NCBI RefSeq assembly: GCF_910585425.1
Contig: NZ_CAJUCP010000036.1
Location: 16,671 to 55,810 of the forward strand
DNA: 39,140 bases
Source: an uncultured Acetatifactor sp.
Lineage (GTDB): Bacteria; Bacillota; Clostridia; Lachnospirales; Lachnospiraceae
Direction of reading: 5' to 3'
This document shows positions 23,685 to 31,698 of this stretch, piece by piece (positions within the stretch are counted from its first letter, which is position 1; each line of letters starts with the position of its first letter). A model generated the notes under the pieces. It saw only the letters and a list, made by a program, of their open reading frames with translations, was not told the DNA's origin and did not search any database. The position numbers and the translations under genes were made by a program.

Positions 23685-24866
23685 ATGAAGAAAATAAAGC
23701 GAAGCATTCTTTTCCTGGCCGTGATCTTGGCGCTGGCAGCCTGTGGGCAGGAGGACGGGTCCACCGCCCCCATCGTGCCCGAATCCAGCCAGGCCGATTC
23801 CGATTCCCCCGATTCCGTCCCGGCTCCGCAGCCCGACGGCAGCATGCAGCCTGACGGCGGCCTACAGTCCCCCTCGCCGGGAATCGTCATCGAGGACGAC
23901 TCCCTTCCCCCCCGGGAGGGCATGGTGCGCAGCCGCCTCACCAACGAGTGGGTGGATCCCGGCGTGGCGGGCACCCGCCCCATAGCCGTGATGATCCCCA
24001 ACGAGTCCAATGCCATCCCCCACTACAATCTGTCCAAAGCCTCCGTGGTCTATGAGGCCAACGTGGAGGGCCGGATGTCCCGGATGATGGCCGTCTACGA
24101 GGGCTGGCAGGATCTGGAGAAAATCGGCAATGTCCGGAGCCTCCGCACCTATTACGCTTTCTGGGCCTTCGAGTGGGACGCCTTTATCGTGCACTTCGGC
24201 GGCCCGTACTTCATCAATGACCTGATAGCCAAGGAGGACACCCAGAACATCGACGGCAATCTGGATTCCGATGCCGGGGCCTTCTTCCGCACCTCGGACC
24301 GTCCGGCCCCCCACAACGGATACGCCTCCGGTGCCGGCCTGGCCGATGTGATCCGGCAGAAGGGGTATCCGCTTGCGTACAGGAACCTGACCGATGCCGA
24401 CCACTTCCGGTTCACCGGCAAGCTGAACCCCAACACCCTGGCCCAATACGATGCGGAAGCCAAGAACGCAACCTACATCGACATGTCGGGCTGCTATCCC
24501 CTGACCAGATGCTATTTTGAATTCAACGAGGAGGACGGCCTCTACTACCGCTCCCAGCATCTGTCCGGCGGCAGCGACGGCCCCCATGTGGATTCCAACG
24601 GCACCCAGCTGACCTTCAAGAACATCCTGGTGCAGTACATCAAATACGAGGAGCTGGGGGAGGGCTACCTGGCGTTCCAGTGCCATGACACCACCCGGGA
24701 CGGATGGTACTTCACCAACGGGAAGGGCATCCATGTCAACTGGGAGAAGACCAGCGATTACGGCGCTACCAGATACTATGACGACTACGGCAACGAAATC
24801 GTCCTGAATACCGGAAAGACCATGATCTGCATCGTGGAGGAGGACGACAACTTCACTTTCAGATGA
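23685..24866 (+). CDS. DUF3048 lipoprotein (YerB-like)
   Basis: A 393-residue lipoprotein, the only plus-strand gene here. The signal MKKIKRSILFLAVILALAAC gives a lipobox with Cys20. An acidic/Pro/Ser linker (about 21-75) leads into two DUF3048-type domains: RPIAVMIPNESNAIPHYNLSKASVVYE, GRMSRMMAVYEG, IGNVRSLRTYY and HFGGPYF in the first, then FKNILVQY and GKGIHVNWEKTSDYG in the second. YerB-family proteins are surface lipoproteins of unknown activity in Firmicutes. It has its own promoter and a shared terminator, so it is monocistronic. Confidence 0.93.
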   Translation: MKKIKRSILFLAVILALAACGQEDGSTAPIVPESSQADSDSPDSVPAPQPDGSMQPDGGLQSPSPGIVIEDDSLPPREGMVRSRLTNEWVDPGVAGTRPIAVMIPNESNAIPHYNLSKASVVYEANVEGRMSRMMAVYEGWQDLEKIGNVRSLRTYYAFWAFEWDAFIVHFGGPYFINDLIAKEDTQNIDGNLDSDAGAFFRTSDRPAPHNGYASGAGLADVIRQKGYPLAYRNLTDADHFRFTGKLNPNTLAQYDAEAKNATYIDMSGCYPLTRCYFEFNEEDGLYYRSQHLSGGSDGPHVDSNGTQLTFKNILVQYIKYEELGEGYLAFQCHDTTRDGWYFTNGKGIHVNWEKTSDYGATRYYDDYGNEIVLNTGKTMICIVEEDDNFTFR

Positions 24867-24871
24867 GAAAA

Positions 24872-24894
24872 GAGGTGCCGCACCGCGGCACCTC
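24872..24894. terminator. Bidirectional terminator between convergent genes
   Basis: A perfect 10 bp stem GAGGTGCCGC/GCGGCACCTC with a 3-base loop lies between the stop of the DUF3048 gene and the stop of the HPr gene. T-rich tails occur on both sides (CCTTTATT on plus, TTTTCTC on minus), so it can end both transcripts. Confidence 0.88.
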
Positions 24895-24897
24895 CCT

Positions 24898-25161
24898 TTA
24901 TTCACCCAATCCGTTTTCCACAGCGCGCACCAGCGACTTCAGCGCCTCCTGCTCGTCCTCCCCCTCACAGAAGAACTCGATCTCGTCCCCGCTCTTCACG
25001 CAGGCCCCCAGCACGCTCAGTACGCTCTTGGCATTGGCGGTGCTGTCCCGGAACTGGAACGTAATCAAAGATTTGAACTGCATCGCTTCCTTGCACAAAA
25101 TCCCTGCCGGCCTCAAATGCAAGCCAGTAGGATTTTTGATCACTACTTTCTGACTTACCAT
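24898..25161 (-). CDS. HPr-family phosphocarrier protein
   Basis: An 87-residue HPr. His15 in PTGLHLRPAG is the phosphoryl acceptor from enzyme I, and Ser46 in NAKSVLSVLG is at the HPr kinase site, so it keeps both residues needed for sugar uptake and catabolite control. The sequence around the serine (SVLSVLGACVKSGD) is more divergent than in housekeeping HPr, so it may be a Crh-like or second paralogue that still has the histidine. GGAGGAAGGA precedes the ATG. It is the last gene of the recD2-to-glmM run, 66 bases after glmM. Confidence 0.9.
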   Translation of the reverse strand: MVSQKVVIKNPTGLHLRPAGILCKEAMQFKSLITFQFRDSTANAKSVLSVLGACVKSGDEIEFFCEGEDEQEALKSLVRAVENGLGE

Positions 25162-25227
25162 TTTGTCCTTCCTCCAATCTGTTTTCCCCGACCTTTTTCT
25201 CTGGGATATCCCGCTTCCGTCCGCGGG

Positions 25228-26577
25228 CTAGAACATGACATCCTGTATCAGCATGGCCAGCTTCTCCGCCTCCGCGCGGATGACCTGCTTATCCTTGCCC
25301 TCTATCATGACGCGCACCAGCGGCTCTGTCCCGGAGGGCCTGATCAATACCCTGCCCTCTCCGGCGAATGCCTTCTCCAGCCTCCCGATCGCCTCCGCGA
25401 TTACAGGATATTCCATGTACTTCTCTTTCTTATGGTTGGCCACCTTGGCGTTGACCAAAGCCTGGGGCAGCACCTCCATGACGCCTGCCAGCTCAGACAG
25501 GCTTTTCCCGGTATCCACCATGACCTGGAGCAGGTGCAGGGCGCTGAGCAGGCCGTCCCCCGTGGTGTTCTCGTCCAGGAAGATGATATGCCCCGACTGC
25601 TCGCCGCCCAGGCTGGCGCCGATCTCCTTCATGCGCTCCAGCACGTAACGGTCGCCCACCTTGGTCTGCTCTATGGTCAGGCCGTTGCGCTCCCCCATCA
25701 GGAAGAATCCCAGGTTGCTCATGATCGTGGCCACGATGGTGTCCTTCTTCAGCTTCCCGTTGTCCCGCATGTGGTTGCCTATGATCGCCATGATCTGGTC
25801 GCCGTCCACCACCTCGCCGTTCTCGTCCACCGCCAGCAGTCTGTCCGCGTCCCCGTCAAAGGCAAGGCCGATCCGGGCCTTCTCGTACACCACCCTGGCC
25901 TGCAGCTCGGCCATGTGGGTGGAGCCGCAGTTGGCGTTGATGTTGGTGCCGTCGGGATTGTTGTGGATCGCCACCACGCTGGCCCCCAGCTCCTTCAGGG
26001 CCTCCACGGAGGTATAATAGGCCGCGCCCTCCGCACAGTCCACCACGATCTTCATCCCCTCCAGCGCCACAGGCACGGACTGGATCGCGTGGTTGATGTA
26101 CTCCTCCCGGGCATCGGTGCGGTATTTCACCTTCCCCACGGCAGGGCCTGTGGGGAAATTCACGCCGGGCATTTTGTCCTTCATCAGCTTTTCGATCTCA
26201 TCCTCCAGCTCATCGGGCAGCTTATAGCCGTTTCCATCGAAGAACTTGATGCCGTTGAACTCCACGGGATTGTGGGAGGCGGAGATGACGACCCCCGCGT
26301 CCACCTTGTACTTCTGGGTCAGGTACGCCACCGCCGGGGTGGGCATGATGCCCACGTACACGCAGTTGGCCCCCACGGAGCAGGCCCCCGCCATCAGGGC
26401 GTTGGCCAGCATGTCGCCGGAAATGCGGGTATCGCAGCCTACCATAATGGTAGGTTTGTGTTCTTTCTCTTTGGTCAGGACATAGGCTCCCGCCTGCCCC
26501 AGCTGCATGGCCATCAGAGGGGTCAGCTCTTCGTTGGCGATCCCCCTGACACCGTCCGTTCCAAACAATCTAGCCAT
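25228..26577 (-). CDS. glmM: Phosphoglucosamine mutase
   Basis: A 449-residue alpha-D-phosphohexomutase of normal length. It converts glucosamine-6-phosphate to glucosamine-1-phosphate for UDP-GlcNAc and so for wall and capsule. Catalytic Ser101 is in GVVISASHNPVEFNG, the Mg-binding loop is DGDADR (241-246), the sugar-binding loop GEQSGH (325-330) and the phosphate-binding loop RPSGTEP (413-419). It begins two bases after the cdaR stop, the conserved order in Firmicutes. In that group GlmM is known to bind and inhibit CdaA. UDP-GlcNAc from this step would feed the dehydratase at 3896. Confidence 0.97.
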   Translation of the reverse strand: MARLFGTDGVRGIANEELTPLMAMQLGQAGAYVLTKEKEHKPTIMVGCDTRISGDMLANALMAGACSVGANCVYVGIMPTPAVAYLTQKYKVDAGVVISASHNPVEFNGIKFFDGNGYKLPDELEDEIEKLMKDKMPGVNFPTGPAVGKVKYRTDAREEYINHAIQSVPVALEGMKIVVDCAEGAAYYTSVEALKELGASVVAIHNNPDGTNINANCGSTHMAELQARVVYEKARIGLAFDGDADRLLAVDENGEVVDGDQIMAIIGNHMRDNGKLKKDTIVATIMSNLGFFLMGERNGLTIEQTKVGDRYVLERMKEIGASLGGEQSGHIIFLDENTTGDGLLSALHLLQVMVDTGKSLSELAGVMEVLPQALVNAKVANHKKEKYMEYPVIAEAIGRLEKAFAGEGRVLIRPSGTEPLVRVMIEGKDKQVIRAEAEKLAMLIQDVMF

Positions 26578-26579
26578 CC

Positions 26580-27902
26580 TTATTCATCCTCCAATTTCAC
26601 GATGTTCAGCCTCACGGAGATCTCGTTCTCCGTATTCACATCATCGGCGAGCTCAAATCCCACACCGATCTCGTACACCCCTGTATCCAGCTCCCGGATA
26701 TCCCCCTCGGTCATCCACGCGCCGATGTCGATCGTGCCGTGCACCGCGGCCTGATCCACGGCGGATACCGCATCCTCCAGTCCGGATATCCTCAGCCTGT
26801 ATGTCATCTGCTCTTCCGCAAAGGACCAGTCGTATCCCGCGGGCAGGTTGGTGATGGCGAGATTGCTCCGGGAGATCACCAGCGTCCTCTCCACCACCGG
26901 CTCGATATGGACTGTGACCGTCACCCTTCCGTTGAAGCCGCTGTCTGCCAGGTCCGCGTTGTCCAGGTACTTCCTGATATCGATGATCCTCTCAACGCTG
27001 CCCTCCTGGTTCGTGATGTCCAGCTCCCTCTCCGGGATGGAAATCTTGCTGATCTCCGCCAGCGCGGATGTCGTACCGGCGATCATCACGCTGGAAGGCT
27101 GGCATTCCACCACGCCGGTGGCCAGATACCCTTCCGCGGGCACACCGGTAAAGGCAGCCTCCACGGGCACCTCCTTGGTGGCCAGCACCGGTACCTCCAC
27201 ATGCATGCTGCTGGTGTTCTTCGCGATGTCGGAGTCGTCCACCAGCTCTCCCTCCGCGTCATAGAAGTGGATGTCCGCGTTGCCCGACACGTTGCTGGTA
27301 GCGCCGGTCACATCGATTTCGATGCCCGCGCTCTTGATGCTCTCCACCACCGACTGGGGGCCGGTAATCTCTATCCTGTTCTGCTCCAGCTTCGCATTGC
27401 CGATGATATAGCCCTCCGCCACGTCTCCCCTGGTGTCGCAGACCACGCTGACCCAACTGCTGGCCTTCTGCTCCACGTTGAGCTGCACGGCATCCCGGCT
27501 GCCGGAGATATTCAGTATCTCCACCTCGTCGTTGAGCACCCGGAAGCTGATAGGTATGGTATTCACCTCCGTCAGCCTGCTCACGTCGGCCTCCGCCACG
27601 ATGTCGGAGGCGCTCAGCTCCTGTATGACATTCCTGGGCGCCTCTACGGTGACCCGGATTCTGTCCGAGTTCTCCAGCACCTCATAGAATTTATTCCCCT
27701 TCTCCAGCAGCTCCGTATTGACCAGGTTCACCTGTATATTTGAAAAGGACACAGAATCCTTGGGGTTGTCTGCCATGACCACCAGGAACCAGAACACGAT
27801 GGCCAGCACCACAGAAAGAAGCTTCAGCCCCAGGTTATTCAGTATCCTTTTTTTCACTCTTCGCCCTGTTCTTTCCTCTCCGTTTGTGTGCGCCTTTTGC
27901 AT
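26580..27902 (-). CDS. cdaR: YbbR-domain regulator of CdaA
   Basis: A 440-residue protein with one N-terminal membrane helix (LGLKLLSVVLAIVFWFLVV) and an extracytoplasmic part of about four YbbR repeats (for example PKDSVSFSNIQVNLVN, RIEITGPQSVVESI, SSVMIAGTTSALAEI). In Firmicutes CdaR modulates the diadenylate cyclase from outside the membrane. The ATG at 27902 has GGAG six bases upstream; an ATG at 27914 is possible. It overlaps the cdaA 3' end by 68 bases, a longer overlap than the few bases usual in coupled genes; a GTG at 27857 would shorten it to 23. Confidence 0.93.
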   Translation of the reverse strand: MQKAHTNGEERTGRRVKKRILNNLGLKLLSVVLAIVFWFLVVMADNPKDSVSFSNIQVNLVNTELLEKGNKFYEVLENSDRIRVTVEAPRNVIQELSASDIVAEADVSRLTEVNTIPISFRVLNDEVEILNISGSRDAVQLNVEQKASSWVSVVCDTRGDVAEGYIIGNAKLEQNRIEITGPQSVVESIKSAGIEIDVTGATSNVSGNADIHFYDAEGELVDDSDIAKNTSSMHVEVPVLATKEVPVEAAFTGVPAEGYLATGVVECQPSSVMIAGTTSALAEISKISIPERELDITNQEGSVERIIDIRKYLDNADLADSGFNGRVTVTVHIEPVVERTLVISRSNLAITNLPAGYDWSFAEEQMTYRLRISGLEDAVSAVDQAAVHGTIDIGAWMTEGDIRELDTGVYEIGVGFELADDVNTENEISVRLNIVKLEDE

Positions 27903-28725
27903 CCTCTTCTCCATTCAAATCCATAATCTGCCGCATTCTCTCACGCAGCTCCTCCGCGCTCAGGTGCCTCCGCAGCTCGCCCTCATAGGCCATGCTGATG
28001 CCTCCCGTCTCCTCCGACACGATCAGCGTCATGGAGTCCGTGGTCTCCGACACGCCCACGCCCGCCCTGTGCCTGGTGCCCAGCTCCTTGCTCAGGCCCA
28101 GGTTGTCTGAAAGGGGCAGATAGCAGGTGGCAAAGGTCACCCGGTTCCCCCGCACGATCACCGCCCCGTCATGGAGGGGCGTATTGTGCTCGAAGATATT
28201 GATCAGGAGCTGGCTGGTCACCAGTCCGTCCACTTCTATGCCGGTGCGCTCATAATCCTTCAGGGACTCTTTTCTCTCCACCACAATCAGGGCTCCGGTC
28301 TTCACCTTGCCCATCTCCACGCAGGCCTTCACGATCTCCCCCACCGTCTTCTCGGAAAAGGTCTCCTCCATCTTCCGGGAGGAATTGGAGAAGGAGGGCA
28401 GGAAGTTCTTCTCCCCGAGCTGCTCCAGGGCCTGGCGCAGCTCCGGCTGCATGGCCACGATCACCGCCGTCACCGCGAAGCTCAGGACATTGCGGGTCAT
28501 CCATATGATGGTGCTCATCTGCATCAGATCCACCACCAGCAGGAACAGGAAGATCACCACCAGGCCCCGCAGCACCCTCCAGGATCTGGTCGTCTTCATC
28601 CATGCCAGAATGGAATACAGCAGAAACGCGATGATCAGGATTTCCGCAACATCGTACAGGTCTATGGTATTCGCGTATGTCTTGATATTTTTCAGGTATT
28701 CATTCGCTGTCTCAACCCACTGCAT
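27835..28725 (-). CDS. cdaA: Diadenylate cyclase
   Basis: A 296-residue CdaA. Three membrane helices occupy about residues 25-95. The DAC domain carries the two signature motifs: DGA at 186-188 (TPLHDGAVIVRG) and RHR at 218-220 (LGTRHRAGVGVSE). It condenses two ATP into c-di-AMP, which controls potassium, osmolyte and wall homeostasis. The C-terminal tail is Lys/Arg-rich (KRRGKNRAKSEKK) and longer than in Bacillus. It is followed by cdaR and glmM as in other Firmicutes. Confidence 0.97.
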   Translation of the reverse strand: MQWVETANEYLKNIKTYANTIDLYDVAEILIIAFLLYSILAWMKTTRSWRVLRGLVVIFLFLLVVDLMQMSTIIWMTRNVLSFAVTAVIVAMQPELRQALEQLGEKNFLPSFSNSSRKMEETFSEKTVGEIVKACVEMGKVKTGALIVVERKESLKDYERTGIEVDGLVTSQLLINIFEHNTPLHDGAVIVRGNRVTFATCYLPLSDNLGLSKELGTRHRAGVGVSETTDSMTLIVSEETGGISMAYEGELRRHLSAEELRERMRQIMDLNGEEDAKGAHKRRGKNRAKSEKKDTE

Positions 28726-28751
28726 CTCAACCCAACCTTACTTTTCGCCTC

Positions 28752-29903
28752 TTACGGCCACTCTTCATAATCCTCCGGATTGCCCTCGGGAATCTCCTGC
28801 CTTCCGGCATTCCCCACGGTCATGCCCCGCTGCCCTCTGCGCGCGCCGCCCTGAGCGGGGGAAGTCCTGGAGCCGCCCCTGTCGGGAGCCGTCCGCTCTT
28901 CGCCCGCGCGGCCGCCCTGCCGCCTGGCCCCTCCGCTCCTGGCCCTGGGCTCCGCCTCCCCTGCCCTGTCCCGCTGGGGATTAATCTTCTTTACGGTCTT
29001 GGTAGGCACAGACACTGTCATCTTGGGGATCGCCTTTACGTAATAATAGTATTCGTCGTCCTCGAACTGCACCCTCTCCGTGCGGCTGTAGTCCACGCAG
29101 AAGCGGAAGAACTCTATCACCTTGGCCACCACGATCGCCAGCAGGGATCCCAGCAGCACGCTGCCCACCGAGAGATTCACATCGTACATCAGATCCCCTA
29201 TCAGCAGGAGCACCACGTTCATCATGGCTCCCGCCACCATGGCGATGGTCCAGGAGTAGTCCACCGACATCCGCCGGATCAGATAGACCACCAGCACCGT
29301 AATGGCAAAGGCCGCGATCATCACCAGCATGGCCTTGTTGTCCATGATGCTCTCCACCATCATGCGCACCTTCACCAGAATCTCATCCTCGCTCTCCCCC
29401 ATGGTACGGATGTTGGGGGCGCTGTCGATCACTGTCTGCATCAGATAGTACACCGCAATGCCGCAGCCCACGGACACCATGGAGGACGGCCCGCACAGCA
29501 GCCCCACCGAGATCGGCACCACATAGGGAATCTTCATGGAAAACAGAAGGGGCGTCAGTACCACCACCAGGGAATCCTTTGGACTGAACCGGAAGAACAG
29601 CAGATACATGATCAGGTACATGCATAGCCCCACCAGGGCCACTTCCATGGAGAGCGCATACATATGCATCAGGCTGAACGCCGCCGCCATCAGGACCATC
29701 AACCCCACGGGCAGAAACGAGCAGGTCAGGGCGGCGATCAGCATGATCCTCGTGTCGTCGATCCTCACCATGTAGCCCATCCTGCCATTCAGTGTGCTGA
29801 AAGTGATGAAAGCCAGCAGGAACTTGAAGACGGGCACGATGAATGCCTCATATTTGCCGTAAACCAGCTTTATCCTTTCTTTCATTTCCAGTAAAACCGT
29901 CAT
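28752..29903 (-). CDS. Polytopic membrane protein with basic disordered tail, unknown function
   Basis: A 383-residue protein with about eight membrane segments in residues 20-270 and a conserved-looking junction YDVNLSVGSVLLGSLLA then FRFCVDYSRTERVQFEDDEYYYYVKAIPK. Residues 310-365 are Arg/Gly-rich (GGARRQGGRAGEE type) and likely disordered in the cytoplasm. GGAGG precedes the ATG. It starts 23 bases after the small membrane gene and ends 26 bases before cdaA, so it is part of that transcript. I do not know the family; some resemblance to the membrane half of SpoIIE-like proteins is only an impression. The site suggests a role beside CdaA. Confidence 0.8.
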   Translation of the reverse strand: MTVLLEMKERIKLVYGKYEAFIVPVFKFLLAFITFSTLNGRMGYMVRIDDTRIMLIAALTCSFLPVGLMVLMAAAFSLMHMYALSMEVALVGLCMYLIMYLLFFRFSPKDSLVVVLTPLLFSMKIPYVVPISVGLLCGPSSMVSVGCGIAVYYLMQTVIDSAPNIRTMGESEDEILVKVRMMVESIMDNKAMLVMIAAFAITVLVVYLIRRMSVDYSWTIAMVAGAMMNVVLLLIGDLMYDVNLSVGSVLLGSLLAIVVAKVIEFFRFCVDYSRTERVQFEDDEYYYYVKAIPKMTVSVPTKTVKKINPQRDRAGEAEPRARSGGARRQGGRAGEERTAPDRGGSRTSPAQGGARRGQRGMTVGNAGRQEIPEGNPEDYEEWP

Positions 29904-29926
29904 TCTGACCTCCAGCTTCGATTCCC

Positions 29927-30319
29927 CTACTGTCCGTCCTGGTAGAGGGAATTCAGCTTTTTTAAATTATGATAATAACATTTCAGGCTCTTTTTCGCCC
30001 TGGCGTACCTCCATGTGCAGACGATGTACGTCAGGACCGCATAGCCGCCTACCATGACGGCCAGATACGTCAGCACCTCCCTGGCAAACGCCAGCAGGTC
30101 CATCTTGTACAGATTCTCCAGGAATTCCTCGATGTTGCACAGCATGTAGAGCCCGAACAGGATCCCGAAGGATATGATCGCGCAGACTACGGCCTTCAGC
30201 ACATGCAGCGCAATATAGTCGGCGCGGAAGTAATTGCCGATCTTCACATTCTCTCTGCCCTCTCCCCGCTCGTAGGAAGCCATGCGGGTCATCAGGATAA
30301 CGCGTTCCTCGCTGAGCAT
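29927..30319 (-). CDS. Small two-helix membrane protein, unknown function
   Basis: A 130-residue protein. The start at 30319 is set by AGGAGG seven bases upstream; the longer open frame runs into the preceding gene. Two membrane helices lie at about 40-61 and 83-102, with a short acidic loop (NIEEFLENLYKMD) between and a Lys/Tyr-rich C-terminus (KKSLKCYYHNLKKLNSLY). It begins 11 bases after the YvyF gene. I know no function for it; position suggests it is translated with the following membrane protein. Confidence 0.78.
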   Translation of the reverse strand: MLSEERVILMTRMASYERGEGRENVKIGNYFRADYIALHVLKAVVCAIISFGILFGLYMLCNIEEFLENLYKMDLLAFAREVLTYLAVMVGGYAVLTYIVCTWRYARAKKSLKCYYHNLKKLNSLYQDGQ

Positions 30320-30330
30320 AATGCGCCCTC

Positions 30331-30738
30331 CTATTTCAAGAATCTCATCCTGGCGCTGTCGCCCTGGTTCTTGTCCGGCTTTCTCTCCGCGGGCTGATTG
30401 CTCTTCAGGATGCTCTGCAGATCCCTGGTCATGTTCCCCTTGCACTTGTCGCAGAACCTGCCGCTGCGGATCGGCTGTCCGCAGGACTCGCAGTTCAGAT
30501 AGAGCGCGGAGTCCGCAGCCAGCTCCAGGCGCTCCTCCCGGAGCCACTGACGGATCTGGCCCACGTCCACCTCGCAGGCTTCCGCCACCTGCTGGATGCC
30601 TGCGCCTTTGTTGTCCCGGATATACTCCTTCACTTCCTGGAACTTCTTCTCCACCTTGTCACGGCAGGCTGGGCAGATCACCTGACCGCCCATGTAATTG
30701 AAAATACATCCACAGCTTCTGCAATTTCTTACATTCAT
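30331..30738 (-). CDS. yvyF: Flagellar-operon zinc-ribbon protein (YvyF/TIGR03826-like)
   Basis: A 135-residue protein. The ATG at 30738 follows GGGGAG. An N-terminal zinc ribbon (Cys6, Cys9, Cys22, Cys25 in NCRSCG and CPACRD), a helix-turn-helix-like middle (QQVAEACEVDVGQIRQWLREERL) and a second ribbon (NCESCGQPI, CDKCKG) match the YvyF family. In Bacillus yvyF follows comFC and precedes flgM; here the comFC neighbour is kept but the flagellar partner genes are replaced by membrane genes and cdaA. The function is thought to be regulatory. Confidence 0.88.
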   Translation of the reverse strand: MNVRNCRSCGCIFNYMGGQVICPACRDKVEKKFQEVKEYIRDNKGAGIQQVAEACEVDVGQIRQWLREERLELAADSALYLNCESCGQPIRSGRFCDKCKGNMTRDLQSILKSNQPAERKPDKNQGDSARMRFLK

Positions 30739-30813
30739 AGTGTTCTCCCCTGTGCGTCTGCGCACCCGATTCCATGGAAAACTTTCCGTCCCGGCGTGTA
30801 GTCCCGAAGTCCC

Positions 30814-31698
30814 TTACACGCCTGTCCCGCTGGCCAGCGCGATGAAATAGACTTCCTCCACGCCCGCCCCTCTCAAGGTTTCCGCCGCCTCGTCCATGGT
30901 GCTGCCGGTAGTATAGATATCGTCGATGACTACCACTCTCTTTAATTTTACATCATTTCTCGCTATATTAAAAGCCTTTTTCAAATTATTTTGCCGTTCT
31001 TTGGGATTTTCGTATTTCAAGGGCAGGGTATTCTTCACCCTGACCAGGAAATCGGCGCATACGGGCACCCCCGTGCGCCGCCCCACCGCCCGGGCCAGGA
31101 GTCCGGCCTGGTTGTACCCTCTGGCCCTGAGGCGCTTCCGGTGCAGCGGTACGGGGATCAGCGCCTCCGGCCGGACGCTGCGGATGAAATCCCCCAGATA
31201 TTCCGCCATCTGCTCCCCGAAGGCTTCCGCGTACTCCCGCCTGCCGCCGTATTTGAAGCGGTAGATGGACGGGGCCGCGGTCTCGTAGGAATACAGCGCC
31301 CGGCCTCTGGTGAACAGATGTTCCCTTCGTCTGCAGTCCCCGCAGAATTCCCCCTCCTGGGCCAGCTTCTTCCCGCATTTCATGCACCAGGGCGGCGTCA
31401 AAAGCTGCAGCCTGCCCAGGCATTCCAGGCAGATCCTCTCTCCCTGGGGCGTCACGATGTCGTCGCACACCGGGCACCGCAGGGGAAAGAGGAGCTGCAG
31501 CACGCCCTCACAGGCCTTCGCGGCCGCCCCGGGCCGTGGCCTCATCTTCACGCCTCTCTGCTTCTGTGCCTTCTTTTCCGTAGTCTTTCGTGCCGCTCCT
31601 TCCGCGTCCCTTCTCATGGTTCCTCCACTCCTTTTCCCGGCCCCGCCTACCCTGTGGCGGCGCCGTTCTCCGTTTTCCGGAACCTTCTCCGACTTCAT
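30814..31698 (-). CDS. comFC: ComF-family phosphoribosyltransferase-like protein
   Basis: A ComFC homologue. A double zinc finger (CPVCDDI, CLEC, CMKCGKKL, CGDC) is followed by a type I PRTase domain with ALIPVPLHRKRLRARGYNQA and the PRPP-binding VVVIDDIYTTGST. ComFC takes part in single-strand DNA handling during transformation. The full frame gives 294 residues with an Arg/Lys-rich 51-residue N-terminal extension; its ATG touches the recD2 stop (TAAATG). Starting at 31545 would give a usual ComFC length of 243 and has AGAGG upstream. Both are plausible. Confidence 0.9.
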   Translation of the reverse strand: MKSEKVPENGERRRHRVGGAGKRSGGTMRRDAEGAARKTTEKKAQKQRGVKMRPRPGAAAKACEGVLQLLFPLRCPVCDDIVTPQGERICLECLGRLQLLTPPWCMKCGKKLAQEGEFCGDCRRREHLFTRGRALYSYETAAPSIYRFKYGGRREYAEAFGEQMAEYLGDFIRSVRPEALIPVPLHRKRLRARGYNQAGLLARAVGRRTGVPVCADFLVRVKNTLPLKYENPKERQNNLKKAFNIARNDVKLKRVVVIDDIYTTGSTMDEAAETLRGAGVEEVYFIALASGTGV

